DNA from: G965116155 sp965116155
Lineage (GTDB): Bacteria; Bdellovibrionota; Bdellovibrionia; Bdellovibrionales; UBA1609
Length of the DNA: 64,000 nt
NCBI GenBank assembly: GCA_965116155.1
Contig: OZ220488.1
Span: forward strand, 310,001 to 374,000
Reading direction: 5' to 3'
Shown here: positions 34,022 through 41,698 of the stretch, one piece after another
Position numbering within the stretch: position 1 is the first letter of the stretch
Layout: every line of letters begins with the position of its first letter
Position numbers and translations under genes: made by a program
The notes under the pieces: model-generated
Database searches by the model: none
What the model saw: only the letters and a program-made list of their open reading frames with translations
What the model was told of the DNA's origin: nothing

Positions 34022-35206
34022 TTATTGGTTTTTTAAATTTGTTATGGTTTTGATAATTTGTGGCAAACTTAAGGCTTGAGTGTCGGCTTCTAGAAAAAAG
34101 CGCGTATCACCCGGGTAGACAACAAATTTGCGCTTTACCTTTAAGTCTTTGCACGCTATATGAAAGCCCTTACCCACTTTGGGGGTATGGCTGGCTTTTA
34201 TCTCAATGCCCCAATAGCTCTTAATGCCCCACTCGATCAGTAGGTCTATTTTTGCACCAGAAGCATTACGGTAAAAATGCGCCTGCGCAAAGGGTGGCAA
34301 AACAGATAGCAGTTTTTCTACAACAAATCCCTCCCAACTGCTGCCTAATACAGGATGCCCCAAAAGGCTTTCATAGTTAGGGATCTGCAAAAGCGCATGC
34401 AAAATCCCACTGTCTCGAATATAAATTTTGGGAGCCTTAACAAGACGTTTTTTAAAATTGCCATGCCAAGGCTTAAGCTGACGGATAAGAAACAAATCTT
34501 CCATCAGGTCCAAATAACGGCGCACACTCACGCTGCTTATTCCCAAAGCATTTGCAAGCTGCGATACATTTAACAACTGCGCCTGCAAGTGCGCCAGCAT
34601 GCGCCACAGCTGCATAAGTGTGGCGGCAGGCACGCGTGGGCCCAGGGCGGGAATATCCTTTTCGACATAAGTGCGGATAAAATTTTGCCTCCACACCATA
34701 CTGTCTTGAGCACTTTTGGTTAAATAACTTTTGGGGAAACCTCCACGCACCCACAGATTTTGCAAAGTCGGACCGCGGCGTTTTTCTACCTCAAAGGGCA
34801 AAAAGCCTGTAAGCTCGGTATAATGTACTCGCCCTGCAAGACTCTGGGTACTTTGGTTAAGCAGCTGGTTAGAAGCAGAGCCTAAAAGCAAAAACTGGCC
34901 GTTTGGTTTTTTTTTGCGTATCTGCGCATCAATAAGGCCCCTTAGTGACGCAAAAAGTTGCGGGAATGCCTGCACCTCGTCCAGTATAATAAGCTTATCC
35001 GCATGGAGGCTTAAATAATGCCTCGGGCTCATTAGCTTTTGCAAATCCTCTGGGTTTTCCAAATCCAAATACAAGGAGGATCGTTTTTTAGCCACACTCA
35101 GTGCTAAGGTGGTTTTGCCTACCTGACGCGGGCCTAATATCACAACAGCCGGGTTTAGGCGCAGGCTTTGTAATACCTTGGGCTCTAAAACGCGCTTCAA
35201 TATCAC
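34022..35206 (-). CDS. AAA-type ATPase with DUF4143 domain
   Basis: 394 residues. Seen: Walker A GPRQVGKTTLAL near residue 25, a Walker B-like LIILDEVQAFPQ, sensor LLLGSASNQL, a winged helix (LANALGISSVSVRRYLDLMEDLFLI) and a C-terminal nuclease-like motif GAKIDLLIEWGIKSYWGIEIKAS. This is the common AAA_14/DUF4143 architecture of unknown function, scattered by horizontal transfer. It converges on the PD-(D/E)XK-like gene. Starts at an ATG. Confidence 0.88.
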   Translation of the reverse strand: MILKRVLEPKVLQSLRLNPAVVILGPRQVGKTTLALSVAKKRSSLYLDLENPEDLQKLMSPRHYLSLHADKLIILDEVQAFPQLFASLRGLIDAQIRKKKPNGQFLLLGSASNQLLNQSTQSLAGRVHYTELTGFLPFEVEKRRGPTLQNLWVRGGFPKSYLTKSAQDSMVWRQNFIRTYVEKDIPALGPRVPAATLMQLWRMLAHLQAQLLNVSQLANALGISSVSVRRYLDLMEDLFLIRQLKPWHGNFKKRLVKAPKIYIRDSGILHALLQIPNYESLLGHPVLGSSWEGFVVEKLLSVLPPFAQAHFYRNASGAKIDLLIEWGIKSYWGIEIKASHTPKVGKGFHIACKDLKVKRKFVVYPGDTRFFLEADTQALSLPQIIKTITNLKNQ

Positions 35207-35369
35207 GGCTTAGGCTCTCCTTGCATTATATTACGTATTGTAGTCCGTTACTGATTTATTTTACCTAAAACACACCCATACGACCACATATACAGGCGCT
35301 GACCTCCCCATAAAAAGTTCACTAAAAACTGTCCAATTTATAAGGGAAGGTCAGATCGGCGCTGAAGGA
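35207..35369. repeat. Intergenic inverted repeat
   Basis: The gap contains GGCGCTGACCTCCCC (about 35295-35309) facing GGGAAGGTCAGATCGGCGC (about 35343-35361), an imperfect inverted repeat. The sequence between is AT-rich (CATAAAAAGTTCACTAAAAACTG). It lies between the ATPase start and the spermidine-synthase-like stop. No gene is seen. Confidence 0.5.
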
Positions 35370-38276
35370 CTATCTAGTCGATGCTGAAGTATGGCCTAGC
35401 CGCTCGCCGGCGAGGTCACGCTCGTGAGTCGAGAATTTTTCTAACACCTCCACCAATTTTAAACACTTGCCTTGTTTTTCTTTGTCCTCATACGCACTTT
35501 GGCACTTGCTTGTAAGATCTCCAAAAATGCTCTTCACCCGATCCAAACTCGCAGGCAACCTCCAGTGCACGAGCCTTTTATGCACATGCACCATGTAATT
35601 TAAGTTCTGCACAAAATCCATGTCTTTATCAAACGTCGGAGCCTCATCAGCCAATTGGCTCACATAAGTATAGGCCTTTAGGTCGTTCTCCCTTGCGCCC
35701 ACAAGAGGCGACTTCGGGTCATACAGAGCCAAATAAACCCTCAAACGCGCAGCCGTACTAAGACCTTGCTGCCTAATACCAAAATAATGCCGCACAGATT
35801 TTTCTAAAAAATCCTTATCCTTATGCAGCCCCAGGCGCTCGTAATAATACTGATCTTGCGGGTTTTGAGAATCTACCGGAATTTTAGCATGCTTTTGCAG
35901 TACAAAATCTATCGGCGTTGAATGCCCCGCAAACCAGTCCTTGCCCGCCTCATAACTTAACACCGGGCGCCTTAATGTATGCAGATCTAAAAAATTCACG
36001 AGCATAGCTTTAAGCGACATGTTCGGAACAAACTGATTGCGCAAAATAGCCTTCGCATCCGGAAGGGAATACTTTTTAAAAACCTCTGGCGCCTCGTTGA
36101 AACGCTCCTCTAAGCGCTCCACACTCAGCCCCAAGTCCTTTTTATGCGCTAAAATCGTCAGCGCACTACTGCCCCCAGCAAACCAAACGCTCACATAAGG
36201 GAACTCTTGCACAAAATTGTTAAATATCGTTCTTAAAACATGCTCGCTCATAGAAAAGGTCGGAAACCACTGCGCAAACACGCCGTCGTCCTTTAAAGCC
36301 TTGCGCACCGCCTGATAAAACTCCTTACTATAAAGCTTTTCTACCCCCGTAACCCAAGGGTTAGATGGCTCAATAATAACAGCATCAAATGAGTTCTCTC
36401 TGCCCAAAAGCAACTTGTAAGCATCCTGAACATGGATGCTGTATTTTTTGTTTTTTTCCTTAGTAAGGTCGTAGTTCCATTTATCAAAATAAGGCAGCGC
36501 CTTAACTACTCCTTGGGCAATTTCGCCCACCGTAATATGCTCCACACTTTTAAACTGATGCGCCACCGCCACTGACAAGCCTGCACCCAAGCCCGCTATA
36601 AAAACCTCTTTCGTATTAGGCGCAACCGACAAAGTTAGCAGCGGCGCCAAAGCCCGCGTATTGTGATCGCCATTAGTACTGCTATCAGGCTTGCCATTAA
36701 CATATATCGAACGCGCGCCGTTAGTGTCCTCTGTCACACTGGTCGCAGTGTTGGGCCCACTATGATAAAAAAGCAGCTTTTCGTTCTTTTGCACCTGAGC
36801 GTTTAGCTCCTTAATACTAATGCCCTTAACAGGCGCATAAGCGCGCAAAAACTTACCCGGTGTAAAATGATTAGGATCCCACTCCGGCAATGCCCACACC
36901 AAGCACAAAGCCAGCACGGGCCAAGCATGCAACAGCCTCGCTCTACGCGAATACCCTGCATAAAGCTGCACCACCAGAGGCATAGCCAGCACCATACACA
37001 CAAGGTTCAGCTTAAACACACTATCCACCACCGCCTGCTGCGGATCCGTCTGGTACTGCGTTAGCAAACTAAACATCCAGTAACCACCCACCAGAGCCCC
37101 AGCTGCACACCCCAAAGAATTAAGCGCATAAATATGCCCCACTGTCCGCGCCAAATGGGTTTTGCTGTTTTTTAAAAAGTGAAACAAAAGCGGCAGGTTC
37201 ATACCCCACAAACCCACCGGCACAACCAGCACCAAAAACAAAGCACCAAAAACTATCAGCCAATAGGGGTAAAAATTAATATGAGCCGGCTGCACCAAAA
37301 ATCGTATCCTCTGCACCCACTCCGGCCAGTGGGGGATCATTGTATAAATCGATACACCCCCCAAAAACATTAAGCTCTGCAAAAAAACAATCAGCGACAC
37401 CTTAGGACGCGCAGGCATGGCCGCAACAGCAAAACTCCCCAATGCAATGGCCGCCACAAAGGACGCCACCACTATAGAGTACGTATAAGCCGTGCTTCCT
37501 ATAGAAAGCCCCGCCATGCGTATAATAATCACCTCAAAACCAAACACATAAAAGCCGGACAAAAAGGCCAAGCTCAGCAAAGGCAGTCTCAAGCCTTGGT
37601 CCTCGCTAGGAGGCGGCAGTGCTGCGCCCTCACCCTGCACGGGCTCAGGCTCCAAGCCTTCATACAGCTTGGGGTGGCGCTTAAAAAGAAAATAACAAGC
37701 AAAGCCCACCAGTATATTAAGGCCAGAGGTCAAAACCAGCGTGAGCTCCAAACCCCAAGTGGGCAAAAAATAAAACCCACCCGCCAAAGTGCCAGCAAAG
37801 GCTCCCACTGTATTAATAGCATAGACCCACGAGTGAATTTTGTGGCTCATATTAAAGTGCGAGCTTAAGGCCTGAGTTAAAACCGGTATGGTGCCCCCCA
37901 TTAAAAATGTGGGCGGCCCCAAAAACAAAAACGAAAACCCCAACTGCCCGGCCCAGTCTAGCAAAGAGTTGTGCGCATAAATGGGAAACACATTTTCTAA
38001 CAAATTAAAAAACCGCGGCGACAGCAAACACCACACCCCTATAAGCCACTCCAGCAAACCGTACAGTAAAAATTTGTGCCGAAACAAATGGGCCCATTTG
38101 CCTATGAGCTGATACCCCAAACACAAAGAGGTAAAAAACACGCACAGCACCAAGGCCGTAGCCTGCGCATGGGAGCCTAAATAGATAGAGAGATACTTTT
38201 GCCAGGTGACCTGGTACACTAAGCCTGCAAAGCCCGATACCAAAACACAAAGCAAAGGAAACCCCAAACCCGCCAT
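35370..38276 (-). CDS. Fused MFS-like membrane / spermidine synthase-like protein
   Basis: 968 residues. The N-terminal ~480 residues contain about 14 membrane helices in two halves, each with a similar SGFAGLVYQVTWQKYL/YVFGFEVIIIRMAGL start. Residues ~520-750 are a Rossmann methyltransferase-like spermidine synthase domain: VFIAGLGAGLSVAVAHQ, HITVGEIAQGVVKALPYF, IHVQDAYKLLLGRENSFDAVIIEPSNPWVTGVEKLYSKEFYQ. The aminopropyl acceptor site is not conserved in an obvious way, as in other members of this family. The last 200 residues are soluble and variable. Substrate unknown; divergent from rpiB. Confidence 0.85.
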   Translation of the reverse strand: MAGLGFPLLCVLVSGFAGLVYQVTWQKYLSIYLGSHAQATALVLCVFFTSLCLGYQLIGKWAHLFRHKFLLYGLLEWLIGVWCLLSPRFFNLLENVFPIYAHNSLLDWAGQLGFSFLFLGPPTFLMGGTIPVLTQALSSHFNMSHKIHSWVYAINTVGAFAGTLAGGFYFLPTWGLELTLVLTSGLNILVGFACYFLFKRHPKLYEGLEPEPVQGEGAALPPPSEDQGLRLPLLSLAFLSGFYVFGFEVIIIRMAGLSIGSTAYTYSIVVASFVAAIALGSFAVAAMPARPKVSLIVFLQSLMFLGGVSIYTMIPHWPEWVQRIRFLVQPAHINFYPYWLIVFGALFLVLVVPVGLWGMNLPLLFHFLKNSKTHLARTVGHIYALNSLGCAAGALVGGYWMFSLLTQYQTDPQQAVVDSVFKLNLVCMVLAMPLVVQLYAGYSRRARLLHAWPVLALCLVWALPEWDPNHFTPGKFLRAYAPVKGISIKELNAQVQKNEKLLFYHSGPNTATSVTEDTNGARSIYVNGKPDSSTNGDHNTRALAPLLTLSVAPNTKEVFIAGLGAGLSVAVAHQFKSVEHITVGEIAQGVVKALPYFDKWNYDLTKEKNKKYSIHVQDAYKLLLGRENSFDAVIIEPSNPWVTGVEKLYSKEFYQAVRKALKDDGVFAQWFPTFSMSEHVLRTIFNNFVQEFPYVSVWFAGGSSALTILAHKKDLGLSVERLEERFNEAPEVFKKYSLPDAKAILRNQFVPNMSLKAMLVNFLDLHTLRRPVLSYEAGKDWFAGHSTPIDFVLQKHAKIPVDSQNPQDQYYYERLGLHKDKDFLEKSVRHYFGIRQQGLSTAARLRVYLALYDPKSPLVGARENDLKAYTYVSQLADEAPTFDKDMDFVQNLNYMVHVHKRLVHWRLPASLDRVKSIFGDLTSKCQSAYEDKEKQGKCLKLVEVLEKFSTHERDLAGERLGHTSASTR

Positions 38277-38317
38277 AAGTAAAAGTATGCGGGGTCCTTG
38301 TGCAAGGAGGCAAGAGC

Positions 38318-38746
38318 TTGCTTTTTTTAGCTTCAGACCATGCTGGCTTTGAGCTTAAACAGCACTTGCTCGCACAGGTGGCGGGATTTTTTAAAGGCAC
38401 CTACAAAGACCTGGGCGCCTTTAATGCCGAGCGCAGTGATTATCCCTTTTATGGAGCGCTAGTGGCACAAAGCATGCGGGGGCGCGCTAAGAGTTGGGGG
38501 ATTCTCGTTTGTGGCTCAGGGCAGGGTATGGCCATTTGCGCAAATAGGTTTTCGCATATGCGGGCCGCCTTGTGCCTGAGTGAAGAGCAAGCCGAGCTCG
38601 CTCGAGCCCACAACGATGCCAATGCCTTGTGCTTGGGGAGTCGGTTTTTGCAAAAACCCCAAGCCATTAAAATTTGCCAAGTGTTTTTTAGCACCCCCTT
38701 CGCCCACGGGCGTCACCAAAAGCGGGTTAGAGCGCTAGCACTCTGA
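38318..38746 (+). CDS. rpiB: Ribose-5-phosphate isomerase B
   Basis: Interconverts ribose 5-phosphate and ribulose 5-phosphate. Seen: LFLASDHAGFELKQHL (phosphate-binding DH), LVCGSGQGMAICANRF with the catalytic Cys and GSGxG, and RAALCLSEEQAELARAHNDANALCLGSRF. The start is a TTG at 38318, chosen because AAGGAGG lies seven bases upstream; a GTG at 38300 is the other option but precedes that site. The last residues (RALAL) are encoded by a family A palindromic end, and the TGA stop lies inside it. Confidence 0.9.
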   Translation: MLFLASDHAGFELKQHLLAQVAGFFKGTYKDLGAFNAERSDYPFYGALVAQSMRGRAKSWGILVCGSGQGMAICANRFSHMRAALCLSEEQAELARAHNDANALCLGSRFLQKPQAIKICQVFFSTPFAHGRHQKRVRALAL

Positions 38747-38771
38747 TGCTTACGCAGCTAGCGCTCTAATT
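38724..38771. repeat. Family A ends around a family B end
   Basis: TTAGAGCGCTAGCACTCTGATGCTTACGCAGCTAGCGCTCTAA: two A ends in inverted orientation with a B end (TGCTTACGC) between, without arms or inner hairpin. It forms the 3' end of rpiB and abuts the convergent lipoprotein stop. Confidence 0.85.
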
Positions 38772-38774
38772 TGC

Positions 38775-39704
38775 TTATAGGTGGCTGAGCTCTAAAATCA
38801 GCTCGTCGTCAGGTAGAGTATGGGAGCTGCCATCTGTTAGCACTGCTGGAATCTCTAAAACCTGTTGGTCTTTGAGAGACTCCTGCCAGTCTTCTTGGCC
38901 TGACAGCTTAGTCATTGGGCCGTCCACTTGGGTGGTTGCGGTGGGTTTTTTACCAAAAATAAGCGAACCCACTCCTCCTAAGAGCTTTCCTACTGGTGAA
39001 GGGCCTGGATCCAAATTCAGCCAGTTCCACACCACAATACGGCCCGCTGTGTCTGCGAGCACCATCTTCCAACCGTTGCGCCACACAAAAGTCACAAAAC
39101 CCCAAATAACCCTTGCTCCTCTGTAAGAAAAGCGCGCCACATAGCGTACAGCGGTATTAGGCGAGTTAAGCGCATGGGGAAGAGTGCGGACCTTGGGGGG
39201 TTTGGCTTTTTGCCGTTTGGTGTGCCTGCGCGCAACCTCGGCAACAGTCATCTCTAGGCCAGCATACAAAAACTGGTTGCGGCCACTATTAGCACTTTTA
39301 GGCTTATAAAACTGAGACAGCATGCCTTTTATGGGATCCAGGGGGCCGTGGATGTTGTCAGATAGTGCTTGCTGCTCTTCTGCAGCGTCCACCAGTGCTG
39401 GGTCTTGCTCTACACGGTCCAGAGCTGCGTGCATTTTTTGCTTTTGATTTTCTGAAGGCTGCGATGCCTCAGGTTCAGCGCTTGTATCTTGTGCGCCGCC
39501 GTCCGCGGCTTCTTCTGTCTCTTTTTCCGTCTCTTTAGAGACTTTAGCTGCATCTGGGGCATCTGCGTCCTCCACTTCTGCAGCATCTGAGACATTTATG
39601 GGTTCTTTTTCTTTATCCTTAGAGCAAGCTGTTAAGCCGGCTATTATTCCACAAAGGGCTAATATGCAAAGCCCCTGCCATAGAAACCTTAAAATAGAGT
39701 GCAT
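38775..39704 (-). CDS. Acidic lipoprotein of unknown function
   Basis: 309 residues with a lipoprotein signal (LCGIIAGLTAC, lipobox LTAC). Residues 30-90 are low-complexity and acidic (DAAEVEDADAPDAAKVSKETEKETEEAADGG), a flexible surface spacer. The middle has a basic segment (ARRHTKRQKAKPPKVR) and a tryptophan-rich helix (VIWGFVTFVWRNGWKMVLAD). No family recognised. The ATG has an AAGGAGAAA ribosome binding site. Confidence 0.7.
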   Translation of the reverse strand: MHSILRFLWQGLCILALCGIIAGLTACSKDKEKEPINVSDAAEVEDADAPDAAKVSKETEKETEEAADGGAQDTSAEPEASQPSENQKQKMHAALDRVEQDPALVDAAEEQQALSDNIHGPLDPIKGMLSQFYKPKSANSGRNQFLYAGLEMTVAEVARRHTKRQKAKPPKVRTLPHALNSPNTAVRYVARFSYRGARVIWGFVTFVWRNGWKMVLADTAGRIVVWNWLNLDPGPSPVGKLLGGVGSLIFGKKPTATTQVDGPMTKLSGQEDWQESLKDQQVLEIPAVLTDGSSHTLPDDELILELSHL

Positions 39705-39896
39705 AGATCTTTCTCCTTAGAATCGTTGTATTGTTTGCGTTTCATGTCCTCTCAGGTGCGTGAGGTGCGTTGACCTTTGAAAACACCCGAAAGTACACTG
39801 CTTTTCGTACAGAATGCAATGCCTTTTAGGGGGGGGTGATTTGTAGCTCGATGTTTTGATGCTTTGATGGCAATATGGACGCGATAGGCTTAGAGG

Positions 39897-40158
39897 CGTA
39901 AGCATAAAAGTGTTAGTGGCAGTACTTTAACCGGAGAACACAGACCCTTGGCTGCCTCCAAAGGAGGCCGGCAAAAGGGTCAAGTGACGAAGTTAAGGTG
40001 CTGCCACGCGCTGGATAAAAAATCGCCTATCGCTACAGGCTCATAGATGCCGTATAGGCCGCCACATGCTCTGTGGGACGCTTTTCTACCTGATGGCCGT
40101 CCCTTTGGACTATCAGGTAGACTGCGCTTAGCCCAGAGCAAGTGGCTAGCGCTTTAAA
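39897..40158. repeat. Family B and family A elements upstream of tRNA-Ala
   Basis: B end GCGTAAGCATAAAAGTG, then arms TGGCAGTACTTTAAC (39917-39931) and GTTAAGGTGCTGCCA (39992-40006), with the differences being G-T pairs, around inner hairpin GACCCTTGGCTGCCTCC/GGAGGCCGGCAAAAGGGTC (39943-39981). A unit: GCCACATGCTCTG (40061-40073) with CAGAGCAAGTGGC (40134-40146), inner hairpin CTACCTGATGGCC...TATCAGGTAG (40086-40120), right end GGCTAGCGCTTTAA. The stretch 39705-39896 holds the lipoprotein leader and no gene. Confidence 0.85.
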
Positions 40159-40164
40159 TAGTTA

Positions 40165-40240
40165 GGGGTTGTAGCTCAGCTGGTAGAGCGCGACGCTGGC
40201 AGCGTTGAGGTCAGGGGTTCGAGTCCCCTCAACTCCACCA
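40165..40240 (+). tRNA. tRNA-Ala (anticodon GGC)
   Basis: 76-nt cloverleaf: acceptor GGGGTTG with CAACTCC (one G-T pair), D arm GCTCAGCTGGTAGAGC, anticodon arm CGACG-CTGGCAG-CGTTG giving GGC, T arm GGTTCGAGTCC, encoded CCA. Six bases downstream of a family A element. Confidence 0.96.
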
Positions 40241-40246
40241 AGATAC

Positions 40247-40490
40247 AGACTAGCCCAATCACCTTGAGTTCTTAAGTGCAGCCTGCGCAAGCATAAAAGT
40301 GCCAACAAAAATGGCTTCAGCCTTACGCAGTCTCCCTGATAGCGCCTAAAGGCGCGGGCCATCAGGGAGACAAGTGATCCTGCCTGAAGCATTTTTGTGC
40401 ACTAGACAGCTAAAGGCATCTATGAGCCTGCAGCGAAGGGCCAAAGGCCCGCAGCGACCAGATTGCCGTCAAAGCCCCGTCTCGTATTAG
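40247..40490. repeat. Inverted family B element, family E and F segments
   Basis: GACTAGCCCAATCACCTTGAG is a partial E end. Family B runs 40285-40410 in inverse orientation: arms CAACAAAAATGGCTTCAG (40303-40320) and CTGAAGCATTTTTGTG (40384-40399), inner hairpin TCTCCCTGATAGCGCC...GGGCCATCAGGGAGA (40331-40370); it ends TGCACTAGACAGCT. Family F (GAGCCTGCAGCGAAGGGCC...GTCAAAGCCCCGT) occupies 40427-40480. Near copy of the unit after sodB. No gene. Confidence 0.85.
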
Positions 40491-40494
40491 ACAG

Positions 40495-40809
40495 CTAGGC
40501 GACCTCACTTGAGCCTGGTGGCTCAAGTGCTAATTTTACTTTTAAATGGAATACCCTTTCGATGAGTCTGGTAAGCTTGGCAACGCTCCATTTATGCCTT
40601 TTTGCCACAAAGTCAGAAACACCTTGAACAGAGACCTCAGATTTATCGGCAAAGTTCTTAAGCCCCATTGCTTTAATGGTTTCACGCAAGGCCTCATCAA
40701 CACAAAGGCCTTCGTTTTCAACAATATTAAGCAAATAGCCCTGAGCGTATTCCAAGTTTTCAAACTTGCTCGCCAACAATTCGTCATAGCTTTTATTTCT
40801 GTTTGCCAC
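40495..40809 (-). CDS. Antitoxin of a HigA/HI1420-like addiction module
   Basis: 104 residues from a GTG with GGAG five bases upstream; a longer frame to 40872 lies inside the toxin gene. The layout matches the antidote family of RelE-type killer proteins: YAQGYLLNIVENEGLCVDEALRETIKAMGLKNFADKSEVS, i.e. the AL..v..A.G...lA helix, followed by a divergent helix-turn-helix (VSDFVAKRHKWSVAKLTRLIERVF). It would neutralise the upstream toxin and bind the operator. It overlaps the toxin stop, typical of the toxin-first arrangement. Confidence 0.78.
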   Translation of the reverse strand: MANRNKSYDELLASKFENLEYAQGYLLNIVENEGLCVDEALRETIKAMGLKNFADKSEVSVQGVSDFVAKRHKWSVAKLTRLIERVFHLKVKLALEPPGSSEVA

Positions 40810-41119
40810 AATCACTCCAATACTTTTTAGCCTTCTTAATATCCCTATTTTGAGTTCCTTTATCTCCACCAACTAAAAGCAGCAGAAGCTTGTCTTCAAC
40901 TTCACCAAAGTACACCCTCAATCCAGAGCCGTGAGGAATCTTTATTTCAAAGACCCCGTTTTTTAAACTTTTAATCGACTTTTTTGCACCTCCTTGGGCG
41001 ACCCTTTGGATGAAGCGATCAACTTTCAGTTGGCTGGTTATATCCAAATTGTTAACCCAGTCCAGGAAAGGCGCTTGGTCGTTTTTGGTCACATAGTATA
41101 CTACCTTCCGCGGTGCCAT
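40793..41119 (-). CDS. RelE/HigB-like toxin (addiction module killer protein)
   Basis: 108 residues. Seen: the family core FLDWVNNLD..SQLKVDRFIQRVAQGGAKKSIKSLKNGVFEIKIPHGSGLRVYFGEVEDKLLLLLVGGDKGTQNRDIKKAKKYW. The GVFEIKI...GSGLRVYF strand pair and the GGDKxxQxxDI motif are characteristic of this group of ribosome-dependent mRNA interferases. The ATG follows a 24-bp perfect palindrome by 15 bases. The partner antitoxin overlaps its end. Confidence 0.85.
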   Translation of the reverse strand: MAPRKVVYYVTKNDQAPFLDWVNNLDITSQLKVDRFIQRVAQGGAKKSIKSLKNGVFEIKIPHGSGLRVYFGEVEDKLLLLLVGGDKGTQNRDIKKAKKYWSDCGKQK

Positions 41120-41134
41120 CCCTGCTCCTGTCCT

Positions 41135-41158
41135 AAACTACTAATATATTAGTAGTTT
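41135..41158. promoter_or_regulatory. Perfect palindrome, candidate toxin-antitoxin operator
   Basis: AAACTACTAATA and TATTAGTAGTTT form a 24-bp perfect dyad with no spacer, 15 bases upstream of the toxin ATG. Toxin-antitoxin operons are usually autorepressed at such sites; the AT-rich centre could overlap a -10 element. Confidence 0.65.
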
Positions 41159-41200
41159 GTAAAGAGCCCTCCCCGTGCGCTTAGGAAAATTTTACAAAAT

Positions 41201-41220
41201 CCCTTCCCTTCCCTTCCCTT
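41201..41220. repeat. Pentanucleotide tandem repeat (CCCTT)4
   Basis: Four perfect copies of CCCTT about 55 bases upstream of the ATG of the exported protein at 41276 and on the far side of the toxin-antitoxin promoter. Such repeats can change length by slippage and alter promoter spacing. Confidence 0.8.
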
Positions 41221-41275
41221 TTATATTGAAGGCTGGAAGTTTTTTATCAACAAACATAACGAAAGGAGAAATGAG

Positions 41276-41665
41276 ATGACGTCAGTAAAACGAATACTTT
41301 GTGGGCTTTTGATTTTGGTTTCAAGCAGCGCGCTAGCAAAAGGAGAAACCCCTACCAGCCATCATTTTGTCACTGCCATCAAGGGAAATATAGAAAAATG
41401 CTCAGAAGGCGGCTTCTTTGTGATGTTCACGCAAGATCGCCGGTCTTGCCAAGAAAAAATGAACCAAGCACGAATAGAGGGCGACACTATTATTTTGTGG
41501 AACCACTATAGCGGTAAAGGCTTCGCATGCCTAATAGACTACAACCCAGACGTGCACACTATAAAAACCCGCTTTGCCCCTCTCACAGCAAGAGGCTTCG
41601 CGCTCATTGAAAGGGCCATAAACATTAAATACGACACCTGCCACGCAATTGAGGTGTTGGATTAG
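41276..41665 (+). CDS. Exported small protein of unknown function
   Basis: 129 residues. Signal peptide with cleavage after SSSALA (residue 21). The mature chain has four cysteines (EKCSEGG, RSCQEK, FACLID, DTCHAI), suggesting two disulfides, and no recognised family. The ATG has an AAAGGAGAA ribosome binding site. The TAG stop is the first part of a family A end (TTAGAGCGCTAGCC). Confidence 0.65.
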   Translation: MTSVKRILCGLLILVSSSALAKGETPTSHHFVTAIKGNIEKCSEGGFFVMFTQDRRSCQEKMNQARIEGDTIILWNHYSGKGFACLIDYNPDVHTIKTRFAPLTARGFALIERAINIKYDTCHAIEVLD

Positions 41666-41698
41666 AGCGCTAGCCCCGTGCGCGTAGGTGCTAGCTAC
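41662..41698. repeat. Short family A palindrome holding two convergent stop codons
   Basis: TTAGAGCGCTAGCCCCGTG...GTAGGTGCTAGC forms the whole 25-base gap between the exported protein and lpd. The + strand stop TAG (41663-41665) and the lpd stop TAG (41691-41693 on the minus strand) both lie in the palindromic ends. Confidence 0.75.

Noticed and set aside
40162..40392. 76-codon minus-strand frame
   Set aside because: It crosses tRNA-Ala and a family B element.
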